Notes under the pieces: model-generated
The model's database searches: none
What the model saw: only the letters and a program-made list of their open reading frames with translations
Told to the model about the DNA's origin: nothing
NCBI GenBank assembly: GCA_000237975.1
Contig: CP003179.1
Location: 2,696,270-2,760,269, forward strand
Length of the DNA: 64,000 nt
Reading direction: 5' to 3'
Origin: Sulfobacillus acidophilus DSM 10332
Lineage (GTDB): Bacteria > Bacillota > Sulfobacillia > Sulfobacillales > Sulfobacillaceae
Shown: piece by piece, positions 1 to 7,152 of the stretch
Numbering within the stretch: the first letter of the stretch is position 1
How the letters are laid out: every line of letters starts with the position of its first letter
Program-made: the position numbers and the translations under genes

Positions 1-223
1 TCAGGGGATGCGACCAAACCGAAGGACTGATGAGAATGGCCCACAGTTTTGCCCCAATTGCGGCAGCCACTACCAACCGGAGAAAAAAGTCGCCGCCGAA
101 GCGATCGGCCGTCGACGGTTCGTGTCGCTGTAGCAAAAACCATACCAGCCCCAAGCCCCCCAGGATTTCCAGCTGGCTCGTAATCAGTTGCAACGGACCG
201 AGTTCTAGGCTAGACGGAATCAT
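1..223 (-). CDS. Lgt-like integral membrane protein, partial (C-terminus outside window)
   Basis: The open frame starts at ATG 223 and runs off the left edge, so only about 74 N-terminal residues are seen. They show two hydrophobic segments: a first around residues 20-33, then a basic/polar loop, then a second around residues 50-68 with an AAIGAKLW stretch. The pattern of GPL near the start and IGA(K/R)L(W/Y) at the start of the second helix recalls prolipoprotein diacylglyceryl transferase (Lgt), but the catalytic region is not in view. The start codon overlaps the stop of the upstream thioredoxin gene (ATGA), so the two are probably translationally coupled. Membrane protein is seen directly. 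The Lgt relationship is inference, and a CcdA-like electron carrier is an alternative that would suit the TlpA neighbour. Confidence 0.55.
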   Translation of the reverse strand, partial: MIPSSLELGPLQLITSQLEILGGLGLVWFLLQRHEPSTADRFGGDFFLRLVVAAAIGAKLWAILISPSVWSHPL

Positions 224-759
224 GACCGAGCGGCCTCCTGGATATGGGCCTTCATCGCTGCATAGGTCTCCGCACCATAGACAATGGCGACAATCCGGCC
301 TTGCCGGTTAATATAAAAGGTCGTGGGTAAGACCGTCACTTGATAGGCTCGTTGAATGGCACCCGAAGAATCCAACAGGACCGGGGCGGCAAGATGATAG
401 CGGGCGGCGAATTGGCGCGCCGCCGTGACGCTGTCGTGAGCCGTAATATCGACGGTGACCACTTGATACTGCCCATCTGCGCGGGCTCCCATTTCAGCCA
501 CCGCCGGCGCTTCCACTTGACAAAACTCACACCAGCTGGCCCAAAAGTTCACCATTAACGGACGGCCGGGCGTGAGATGCCAGGGCTGTCCAGTTAAGGT
601 GCGAACCGTAATCGGTGGCGCCGGACGACCGACCGCCACGGTGGCAGATGGTCCGAGGGTCAACCGAAATCCCGGGAGCGGACGAAGACCGATCACACTC
701 ACGGCGGCGAGTACCCCGAATACCAGCCAACCCCAACCGCTTTGTCGAGTATGTACCAC
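220..759 (-). CDS. TlpA/ResA-type membrane-anchored thioredoxin
   Basis: This is a thiol-disulfide oxidoreductase of the TlpA/ResA/AhpC-TSA family, about 180 residues long. An N-terminal hydrophobic segment (residues ~12-27) acts as signal anchor, so the catalytic domain faces outside. The redox motif WCEFC lies near residue 78 and the cis-proline signature VLPTTF near residue 147. Such proteins reduce extracytoplasmic disulfides, for example in apocytochrome c maturation; the actual client is unknown. An ATG at 765 directly abuts the GGAGGG ribosome binding site and cannot use it. The GTG at 759 has 7-base spacing and is preferred. The gene is followed with a 4-base overlap by the Lgt-like membrane protein, an arrangement that suggests one functional unit. 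Confidence 0.85.
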   Translation of the reverse strand: MVHTRQSGWGWLVFGVLAAVSVIGLRPLPGFRLTLGPSATVAVGRPAPPITVRTLTGQPWHLTPGRPLMVNFWASWCEFCQVEAPAVAEMGARADGQYQVVTVDITAHDSVTAARQFAARYHLAAPVLLDSSGAIQRAYQVTVLPTTFYINRQGRIVAIVYGAETYAAMKAHIQEAARS

Positions 760-852
760 CCTCATCCCTCCGCGAGGTCATGGTACCCAAAGCGCCCGTT
801 TATGACAAGCCTGGGAGTATGTCGGCTCCCCTCTCGGGTTACCCTACTCTCC

Positions 853-2001
853 ATGTTATACTTATCACGAACAGCCCTCATCAGCCTTGGTCTGAGTGTT
901 ATCGTCGGCGGTGTCCCGTCGCCAAAAGCCGCGCTGGTGCCTCTCACACCGGCCGAACAAGCCGTCAAGCAGGCGCTCACCGCTCTGGTCACGCAAGAAG
1001 ACCAAGCCATTTTAGCGCAAAATCCAAAGGCGCTACGGGCCGTATTTGTGCCCGGGGCGTCCTCGGCAGAAGACGCCTTCGACCACGCGCACGATCGGGA
1101 GGCATTTTTGGCCGCGTGGGCCAAAGCCCGTCAAATCCGGTTACAGGCGGTCACGGTCACATTACGCACCCCGCATATCACGTTCCAGTCACCGGAACGG
1201 GTCAAAGTCTTTGCCGTGGTGTCGGAAAACTACACCTATCGCTATCTACCGACCGGTCCGCTTCAGCATTTTGGGCTGGGTATCCGCCACGACTATGTCT
1301 TGCAGGCCGTCGACCGCCAGTGGCGCATTCGAGCGGACGATTTTACCGATCCCTTAGATCAAGACACGCGGATTCCCCAAGCCGCCAAGCCGGCTACCGA
1401 CACCCCTCGGGTTTCCGGGCCGCACCAACCGCCGGCTCCCCTGAATAAAAACGCCGAAGCCGCCGTCCACTATGCCGACGAATACTGCGGGGCGGCCCCG
1501 GGCTGCGGGAATCACGGCTTTTACAATCGGGCCTACAATAACTACAACGGGGAAGGCGGGGATTGCACCAATTTTATTTCTCAAGCCTTAAAAGCCGGCG
1601 GATTTCGGGAGACCTGCGGCTGGAGCTACGACCGCCACCGGGGTGAAGGGAGTTACGCTTGGTCGAATGCGGTGGGACTCGCCGAATACCTGGCCGCGAG
1701 CGGGCGGGCTACATCGTATGCCGAAGGCCGCTACCCGTCCATCACGCGGCCTACCGAACGCTTTCCCCACGGATCTATCGCCGCCTTGCGGCCCGGTGAC
1801 CTGATTTCCTATGTCGAACGCGGTCGCCCCATCCATACCGCCATGGTTACCGGATTCGACTCAAAGGGGGTTCCGTTGGTCGATTCCCACACGTCGGACC
1901 GCTACCATGTGCCCTGGGACTTGGGTTGGGATCGCTCGACCCGGTATATTTTGTGGCATGTCCACTATCCCAATCCGTCACGGCAAAAGACTTTGCCATA
2001 A
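853..2001 (+). CDS. Secreted amidase-domain protein (Amidase_6 type)
   Basis: The product is about 382 residues, with a hydrophobic signal-like N-terminus (from MLYLSRTAL) followed by an alanine-rich export region. Residues ~20-170 form a poorly conserved NTF2-like region. The C-terminal ~180 residues match the putative amidase domain PF12671: a YN repeat, then GGDCTNFISQ with the presumed catalytic cysteine, a PGDLI segment, IHTAMVTG with the presumed catalytic histidine, and VDSHTSDR. This is an NlpC/P60-like fold, so a peptidoglycan or peptide amidase role is likely, but the substrate is unknown. No clear ribosome binding site precedes any start. ATG 853 was chosen for its signal peptide, and 802 or 742 remain possible. 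The 3' end overlaps the convergent AlkA gene by 24 bases. Confidence 0.75.
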   Translation: MLYLSRTALISLGLSVIVGGVPSPKAALVPLTPAEQAVKQALTALVTQEDQAILAQNPKALRAVFVPGASSAEDAFDHAHDREAFLAAWAKARQIRLQAVTVTLRTPHITFQSPERVKVFAVVSENYTYRYLPTGPLQHFGLGIRHDYVLQAVDRQWRIRADDFTDPLDQDTRIPQAAKPATDTPRVSGPHQPPAPLNKNAEAAVHYADEYCGAAPGCGNHGFYNRAYNNYNGEGGDCTNFISQALKAGGFRETCGWSYDRHRGEGSYAWSNAVGLAEYLAASGRATSYAEGRYPSITRPTERFPHGSIAALRPGDLISYVERGRPIHTAMVTGFDSKGVPLVDSHTSDRYHVPWDLGWDRSTRYILWHVHYPNPSRQKTLP

Positions 2002-2868
2002 ATAGAGCGTGGCCAAACTACGCCACGGTTGAAACGGAGCCAAAACCTCCCGCACCTCCGACTCCGACGGCTTCTGTGACCACCCGTAAAGACGCTGAAG
2101 GGCCCGCTGGAGTCCTAAATCTCCGGCGGGCACCACATCCAAGCGTCCTAAACCAAAAATCAAAAAGCATTCCGCGGTCCAACGTCCAATCCCCGGCAAC
2201 GGCAATAGCCGTTTCATCACCGCGTCATCCGACATCTCCTGAAACGTCTTCCCGTTCCACCCTTCGTCCGCCGCTACCGCGGCCAATGTCGTGAGATAGC
2301 GGGCTTTTGGGGCACTAAACCCGAGAGCCGTCCATTCCTCGGAAGACCAGTGCCGGAGGGTGTCCGCCCGCGGAAACACCCCCAAAGAAATGTCCTCAAA
2401 CGTGATACGTCGACCGGCCCGGACGACCAACCGATCGACCAGTTTGGCGGCGACCGCCACGTGAATCTGCTGACCGATGACGGTCCGCACGAGGGATTCG
2501 AAGGGATCCCCGTCAAGAATCACGCGGTATCCGGCCCACCGACTCAACACGGTAATCCACTCCGGCCTTAAAGCCGCTTGGGCCAGAAAAGGCTCTAACG
2601 GGACCTCGACCGACAAAAGCCGACGGACCTCGGCCAATATGAGCGCCTGCCGATTGCCGACAATCGGAGACTCGACCAAGAGTCGCGGCTTTTCCACGGT
2701 ACCGGAAAAGCTGACGCGCACCGGAACCGGTTCGCCTTCAACATAAAGCACCCGGGCCCACTGTCCCGCCGTCATATCGACCCAAGTGAGGGAAGTCGGC
2801 CGGGATTGGATGCGCGTCAGCATCCGGCGAAAGTCGTAAGGGGCGCGCACCTCGATAGCTTCCCGCAT
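1978..2868 (-). CDS. DNA-3-methyladenine glycosylase II (AlkA-like)
   Basis: This base-excision repair glycosylase of the HhH-GPD superfamily has 296 residues, within the usual AlkA range. The N-terminal ~100 residues form an AlkA-type region, followed by the helical domain with the VRTVIGQQI motif that is typical of the family. The helix-hairpin-helix LPGIGRWTAE and the catalytic aspartate in PAGDLGLQ lie in the last third. AlkA enzymes remove alkylated purines and make an abasic site in the cytoplasm. The start at ATG 2868 follows GGAGG with 5-base spacing; a GTG 12 bases upstream lies inside that site. The gene stands alone and converges on the amidase gene. Assignment to the family is firm, but exact substrate range cannot be read from sequence. 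Confidence 0.9.
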   Translation of the reverse strand: MREAIEVRAPYDFRRMLTRIQSRPTSLTWVDMTAGQWARVLYVEGEPVPVRVSFSGTVEKPRLLVESPIVGNRQALILAEVRRLLSVEVPLEPFLAQAALRPEWITVLSRWAGYRVILDGDPFESLVRTVIGQQIHVAVAAKLVDRLVVRAGRRITFEDISLGVFPRADTLRHWSSEEWTALGFSAPKARYLTTLAAVAADEGWNGKTFQEMSDDAVMKRLLPLPGIGRWTAECFLIFGLGRLDVVPAGDLGLQRALQRLYGWSQKPSESEVREVLAPFQPWRSLATLYLWQSLLP

Positions 2869-2928
2869 GAAATCCTCCACCGCTCGTTTGCTCTCATGGT
2901 GCCAAAAGCCTTGAAACTTGTCGAGGGC

Positions 2929-3087
2929 CTATTCACGGGACGACTCGTCTGATCGCACCACCCGCTTTTTGAGCGTTGGCCAATGCTTATCGATGACCAT
3001 TTGATGAACCAACGGCATCGGTTCCGGTAATTTCCTCCGAAGGCTCTTCAGGATTTCGGCCTTCTCGTTTTCGTCCCGATGCAGCAT
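2929..3087 (-). CDS. Small basic hypothetical protein (52 aa)
   Basis: A short charged protein of 52 residues with no membrane segment and no recognised motif. It is rich in lysine, arginine and glutamate at both ends and has a proline-containing middle (EPMPLVHQM). A strong GAGGAGG site at 3096-3102 sits 8 bases before ATG 3087, and it overlaps the stop codon of the upstream membrane-protein gene. This placement favours real translation and coupling of the two. A longer frame from 3117 would ignore the ribosome binding site. Function is unknown; a cytoplasmic partner of the preceding membrane protein is a guess from position only. Confidence 0.55.
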   Translation of the reverse strand: MLHRDENEKAEILKSLRRKLPEPMPLVHQMVIDKHWPTLKKRVVRSDESSRE

Positions 3088-3100
3088 CGGGTTCGCCTCC

Positions 3101-3535
3101 TCATACGATACTGCCAATTCCCGCGACCACTAATGAACAGACCAACAATCCGGCCGACAAAAGGCAATACCACCCTTTTTGCGCTAAAGGCAGGGCATTT
3201 ATCGCGTAATTACGGCCTAAATCAGCCACCAATTGGGCCGTTATCGGTTCTTCCGCCGGCTGACGATTCAACGCATATAGCCGGCGAGCATCCGGCCCTA
3301 AATAGATTCGCCCAATCCGTAAAGCCTGTAACCCGGCCAGCGCACTAAAAAATAAGCCGATAAAAAACGCCAATCGATATCCGGTCATTAAAGCATGCGC
3401 TTGGGCCATGAGGGCCCCTAACCCGACGTTAAACCCTAATAGACCAATGGCTTTGGTATCTAGGGCATTAAACGTGTCAAGCTGCCAACCGATCAACCGG
3501 AGGGAATAATAGGCCAGCATAAAGTAATCATCCAT
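3101..3535 (-). CDS. Three-TM membrane protein resembling Pycsar effector (PycTM-like)
   Basis: A 144-residue membrane protein. An amphipathic N-terminus leads into a DTKAIGLLGFN motif (residues ~26-36), which begins the first membrane helix. A second helix spans residues ~54-70, a polar stretch of ~40 residues follows, and a third helix ends the protein (residues ~121-142). The order (DTKA motif, helix pair, cytosolic segment with N and K residues before a last helix) recalls the PycTM/DUF5706 domain of Pycsar cyclic-nucleotide defence effectors. No nucleotide cyclase is adjacent, so the resemblance may only reflect a shared membrane fold. AGGAGG lies 6-7 bases before ATG 3535. The small gene downstream starts on its stop codon. 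The membrane topology is well supported; the family call is tentative. Confidence 0.55.
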   Translation of the reverse strand: MDDYFMLAYYSLRLIGWQLDTFNALDTKAIGLLGFNVGLGALMAQAHALMTGYRLAFFIGLFFSALAGLQALRIGRIYLGPDARRLYALNRQPAEEPITAQLVADLGRNYAINALPLAQKGWYCLLSAGLLVCSLVVAGIGSIV

Positions 3536-3652
3536 CGTAACCCTCCTGCAACACTTCGGGGATTCACCATTGATCTATGTAAAAAATTCCCAAGTGTGAG
3601 GGGTTGCTACGATATCCCGAAAGACCTATTGGCCATACCCGAAATCCTGTCG

Positions 3653-4837
3653 TTAGAGACGGATCGGCAGAGTGCTTAACCCGCGTAACACGATATTGGA
3701 ATTCCAGACCGGCAACCCCGCCAATCGGGGCTTTTCTGATCCCCAAACCAAAGGAAAGCCGATTCCGGCCTCCAGCCGGGCGAGACCGGCCCCCAAACAA
3801 AAGTGAATGCCGCGACCGAAGGCCATGTGGGGATTCGTCGGCCGATCCCACCAGAGCCCGTCCGGACGCGAAAACACGGCCGGATCATGATTGGCCGAAC
3901 CGATCACCAACGTCACCCGGGATCCCTCCGGGATTTCCACGCCTCCTAACGTCAGGGATTCTCGTGCCATGCGGGCATCGATCTGAACCGGGGACGTAAA
4001 CCGTAAAAGCTCTTCTACGGCACGGGCCCAATCCGTCGGTTCTTCGGCCTCTTCGGTTATCAGCGCCAACGTACCCATACTCAACAAATTGGTGGTCGTT
4101 TCATGCCCGGCCACCAACAAGAGCAGCGCCGTGGACAAGAGTTCCCCCGGACTCAATCGGTCCCCGGCTTCTTCCGCTTGGATCAGTTCGCTCAATAGAT
4201 CGTTGCCCTTTTGCGTCCGCTTGGTCTCAATTAACCGGTGAAAGTAGTCGAGCAGTTCCCACCGGGCGGCTACCCCGTCTTGCCGAGCCGTGGGGGATTG
4301 CGACGGATCCAAAATTTTTGCAATACGCTGCGACCACGACCGAAACTTCGGTTGATCGCTTTTCGGCACGCCCAACAACTCCGCAATAACCAAAGCCGGC
4401 AACGGGAAAGCAAAATCCGCGACAAAGTCCCCGCCGCCCTCCGCCCGGATCTTTTGCCATAAGGCTTCGGCGGTCGCTTCGATATAGGGGGCCAGCCGGG
4501 TCAGATGACGGGGCTGGAACACCTGATTGACGAGCCCTCGAAGCCTCGTATGGGCAGGCGGATCGGACATGAGCATACTGGGCTCGATTAACGGCAAATG
4601 CCGATATTCGGCAGGAGCCGGCATCGTACCGTTCGTCGCGCCTTTTATAAAACGGCCATCTTGAAAGACTTCTCGAACGGCCGCATAATCCAATATCAGA
4701 TAATGCCCGTCGGCTACCCGCCATATGGGATGCGTTTCCCGCCATTCTTGGTAGACCGGATAGGGATTGGCCATAAATTCCGCTTGGGAGAGACCTAGGT
4801 GGCTAAACCAAGACGCATCCCCAAACCAGGTTGCCAT
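3653..4837 (-). CDS. Cytochrome P450
   Basis: A soluble bacterial P450 monooxygenase of 394 residues, which is the usual length. The I-helix oxygen-binding motif AGHETTT is present, as is the ExxR K-helix motif in EELLRF. The heme-ligand loop FGRGIHFCLGAGLAR holds the axial cysteine. There is no membrane anchor, as expected for class I bacterial enzymes of the CYP107/CYP109 kind. Electron partners (ferredoxin, reductase) are not encoded nearby and the substrate is unknown. The start at ATG 4837 follows AAGGAGGGG with good spacing; a frame extending to 4933 lacks such a signal. The gene is divergent from the BNR-repeat protein, and the shared intergenic region carries a perfect 8-bp inverted repeat. 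Confidence 0.95.
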   Translation of the reverse strand: MATWFGDASWFSHLGLSQAEFMANPYPVYQEWRETHPIWRVADGHYLILDYAAVREVFQDGRFIKGATNGTMPAPAEYRHLPLIEPSMLMSDPPAHTRLRGLVNQVFQPRHLTRLAPYIEATAEALWQKIRAEGGGDFVADFAFPLPALVIAELLGVPKSDQPKFRSWSQRIAKILDPSQSPTARQDGVAARWELLDYFHRLIETKRTQKGNDLLSELIQAEEAGDRLSPGELLSTALLLLVAGHETTTNLLSMGTLALITEEAEEPTDWARAVEELLRFTSPVQIDARMARESLTLGGVEIPEGSRVTLVIGSANHDPAVFSRPDGLWWDRPTNPHMAFGRGIHFCLGAGLARLEAGIGFPLVWGSEKPRLAGLPVWNSNIVLRGLSTLPIRL

Positions 4838-4899
4838 ATCGTACCCCTCCTTTTGCAATGAGGCTGACCCGATTCCCACCACATTATTCTTCTTCTCCC

Positions 4900-4927
4900 G
4901 TAACGCCGCGTCGGCCCTTGGCGTTAC
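4900..4927. promoter_or_regulatory. Perfect 8-bp inverted repeat in divergent intergenic region
   Basis: GTAACGCC at 4900-4907 and GGCGTTAC at 4920-4927 are exact inverted copies with a 12-base spacer. The repeat lies between the P450 start (4837) and the start of the BNR-repeat gene (4948). Position and symmetry suit an operator for a dimeric repressor serving one or both genes. In the minus transcript it could instead form a hairpin. No adjacent regulator gene points to a specific protein. Confidence 0.4.
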
Positions 4928-4947
4928 AACCATGAGGAGGAAACCCT

Positions 4948-6834
4948 ATGGGAAAATGGCGACGCCTATGGCCCTTGATGGCCCTCATCGCACTCGGTAC
5001 ACTCGGAGGTGTCGGCGGATCCCCGCCATCCCCGGCAATCCGGCCGGCCATCACGTTCATAGGGGGAAGTCGGCAATCTAATAGCATCTTCTCGACTCTT
5101 GGGATGTCTCCTACCGGCGCATTACTCTACGCGGATCAAAATGTCCTCGGATTATACCAAAAACGCCGGTGGCAATGGTTGACGTTCCCCGCCCCGGATC
5201 TCATCACCCACATCGTATGGACATCATCCCGCCGTGCGTTCCTTTTCCTGCAACGGGTGGGGCCACGTAATACAAGTTTTTGGCTATATGAGACCGTTGA
5301 TGACGGCCGCCATTGGCGTCGTTGGGCCCGCTTATCTTCCACCGAAGCGGATCCCTGGCTGAGTGACACGATTATCCCCGTCGCCCATCACCTGGTGGCG
5401 GTGAACTCTTTAAATGCCACCTTTCAATTGAGCCAAAAAGACGCACAAATGAGTCCTAACGGCATCCATTGGAGCCCCATCCCCCATTTACCGTCCCCTT
5501 TTATCCCCACCGCGGCGGTCGCCGGTCCGGACCATGTCCTCTGGCTAGCCGGGCTCTGGGGAGCTCAACACGGGGCCGTCCTTGCCTGGACCCCCCATCA
5601 CGTCCACCTCCTTCTCCAGGCTCCTCTCCCCTTAACCGGACTCGCTTGGCAAGACGGTCAACTGGTAGCCGTCGGTGGACAACCCGGTGGCAACATCCGG
5701 TTCGGTTTACCCGGCAGTCAAGTGGTCTATCTCAGTACCGACGACGGTCGTCATTGGCGGTTAATGCGGCAGGCTCAACAAGCCCATAACTTGACCGCCG
5801 TGTGGATCGCCAATACGGGTGTCCTCTATGCGACCGAAGGACAGGTGCCGCCGGGCGGAAATGGCCCAGGCTTTTGCTGTCTTTTGGTCAGTCATGACGG
5901 CGGCCAAACCTGGCACCCTATCGACCAAGGCATCATCAGCAGTCTGGCTTTCGAAACGAAAGACAAACTGGCTACCGTGACCAATGGCGTTCTCCTTTTA
6001 TCGTCTGATGGCGGGAGGCATTGGAACCCCGCTTTTCCTGCCGATTTACCCGTGCTGTGGGCTTATTTTTCGGGCTCTCCACTCACCCACGGATGGGCGG
6101 AAATCAATACCGGTGAGGTTAATCGTCTTGTCCATACGGCCGGTCGGCATCATGCATGGGGAATCGGCCCGTCAATCGGTGAAACCACCCCCCTCAGTTG
6201 GTTTTCCCAGGGAATCGGCATTTTACAAAGCCCGAGCGGATCTCTGGAACGCATCGATCCGACCGGTCGGTTGCAGATCATTACGCCTCTCGCATCGTCT
6301 GTCAGCACGGGTCCTGTCAGTTTTATCTCGCCGTCCCAGGGCTGGGCCGTGATCCAACTTCCCGGCCCTAGGGCCAAAAAAGGTCCCCCCATCCAATGGT
6401 TAATGGCCACCCGGAACGGCGGCCGCCATTGGATTCGGGTAGAAACCGTCCCATACCTCACCACCCTGGTCATGATAAATTCTCGTGAAGGTTATGGCGT
6501 GGGTTTTTCGGCCTGGTACCACACGGATAACGGCGGCATGACATGGACACGTTATCCGCTTCCCCCCAACCTCTTTGTCAGTGCTTTGGCCTGGAACCCG
6601 AACGGCAGCCTTTGGATGGCTGCCACCCGCAGTCAAGGGAGCCCGGTCATTTTGATCGCACGGGGTCACACCCTTACCATCACACCCGTTCCCCGGGTCA
6701 TTACCGGGCTCGGTTTTGTCAATCGCCAAAACGGGTGGGCGGTCACCGACCGCGGGTTATACGTCACCCCGGATGGTGGCCGCCGTTGGATCTTTCAACC
6801 GCTACGTTTTTCTACATTAAATGGCTTAACCTAA
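4948..6834 (+). CDS. Exported BNR/YCF48-like beta-propeller protein
   Basis: A 628-residue protein with an N-terminal signal peptide (basic MGKWRR then a hydrophobic core to about residue 25). Repeated Asp-box/BNR-type motifs occur along its length: DDGRHW, HDGGQTWH, SDGGRHW, RNGGRHW, DNGGMTW and PDGGRRW. This spacing is typical of sialidase-like or YCF48-like beta-propellers. No catalytic sialidase residues were recognised, so a structural or binding role outside the membrane is more likely than an enzyme. GAGGAGG lies about 7 bases before ATG 4948. The last ~100 bases, with the stop region, are duplicated at 8311-8419. The original 3' end overlapped the convergent PQQ-propeller gene by about 9 bases. 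Confidence 0.8.
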   Translation: MGKWRRLWPLMALIALGTLGGVGGSPPSPAIRPAITFIGGSRQSNSIFSTLGMSPTGALLYADQNVLGLYQKRRWQWLTFPAPDLITHIVWTSSRRAFLFLQRVGPRNTSFWLYETVDDGRHWRRWARLSSTEADPWLSDTIIPVAHHLVAVNSLNATFQLSQKDAQMSPNGIHWSPIPHLPSPFIPTAAVAGPDHVLWLAGLWGAQHGAVLAWTPHHVHLLLQAPLPLTGLAWQDGQLVAVGGQPGGNIRFGLPGSQVVYLSTDDGRHWRLMRQAQQAHNLTAVWIANTGVLYATEGQVPPGGNGPGFCCLLVSHDGGQTWHPIDQGIISSLAFETKDKLATVTNGVLLLSSDGGRHWNPAFPADLPVLWAYFSGSPLTHGWAEINTGEVNRLVHTAGRHHAWGIGPSIGETTPLSWFSQGIGILQSPSGSLERIDPTGRLQIITPLASSVSTGPVSFISPSQGWAVIQLPGPRAKKGPPIQWLMATRNGGRHWIRVETVPYLTTLVMINSREGYGVGFSAWYHTDNGGMTWTRYPLPPNLFVSALAWNPNGSLWMAATRSQGSPVILIARGHTLTITPVPRVITGLGFVNRQNGWAVTDRGLYVTPDGGRRWIFQPLRFSTLNGLT

Positions 6835-6972
6835 ATGCGGATCGATGAGGGTTAGCGGGATCGCTTGCATCCAATCGTAGGAGTTGTCGAGGTACATCGT
6901 GTGGCCCACAATGACCGGATTGACGATGCCGAATCGCCCACCCGGCGTGTATTGGCCGATTTCTTGCCCCGT
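6726..6972. repeat. Direct repeat copy A flanking the Abi_2 insert
   Basis: These 247 bases are repeated at 8311-8557 in the same orientation, offset 1585, without gaps and with about 7 mismatches counted by eye. Copy A holds the true 3' end of the BNR gene followed by a truncated 3' tail of the PQQ-propeller gene. Weak similarity to the PQQ gene continues to roughly 7030 and then ends. Because each copy contains the junction of the same two convergent genes, the pair marks the ends of an inserted segment. Confidence 0.85.
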
Positions 6973-7051
6973 AAGGGGAGCTAACGCCTAACCGGGGCGT
7001 TGGCCAATCAAAAGGCTCCAATCCGCCCGTACAATATTTTTCCTTGCGATC

Positions 7052-7080
7052 TTGACTCTTGAACAATGCTTAACAATAAT
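7052..7080 (+). promoter_or_regulatory. Candidate sigma-A promoter for the Abi_2 gene
   Basis: TTGACT at 7052-7057 and AATAAT at 7075-7080 are separated by 17 bases, close to the consensus. The transcript would start near 7087 and run through the 7093-7130 hairpin into the Abi_2 coding region. Confidence 0.5.
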
Positions 7081-7092
7081 GAAATTAATAGA

Positions 7093-7140
7093 GTCCACCA
7101 CGCCTCTTAACAATGCGAACCAGGGTGGACCATTTTATTT
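7093..7140 (+). promoter_or_regulatory. Leader hairpin with U-rich tail before Abi_2
   Basis: GTCCACC at 7093-7099 pairs exactly with GGTGGAC at 7124-7130, and CATTTTATTT follows. This is the shape of a weak intrinsic terminator or attenuator in the leader of the Abi_2 gene, which begins at 7153. The loop is long (24 bases), which weakens the case. Confidence 0.35.
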
Positions 7141-7152
7141 GGGGTTAAAACC

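Larger units (their letters stand above)
6973..7152. other. Left end of insert: decayed PQQ tail and Abi leader
   Basis: Between the BNR stop (6834) and the Abi_2 start (7153) there are 318 bases without a gene. The first part (to 6972) is repeat copy A. From 6973 to about 7030 the sequence looks like a degenerate continuation of the PQQ-propeller tail. After that the composition becomes AT-rich and contains a candidate promoter (7052-7080) and a hairpin (7093-7130). Open frames here on the minus strand are out of frame with the PQQ protein. Confidence 0.6.

Noticed and set aside
615-1448. Long plus-strand open frame of 277 codons
   Set aside because: It is a shadow frame spanning the divergent thioredoxin and amidase genes, with low-complexity arginine/serine-rich content and no motif.
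6812-7066. Minus-strand frame of 84 codons in repeat copy A
   Set aside because: It is out of frame with the PQQ-propeller protein whose tail is duplicated here; the same false frame appears in copy B.
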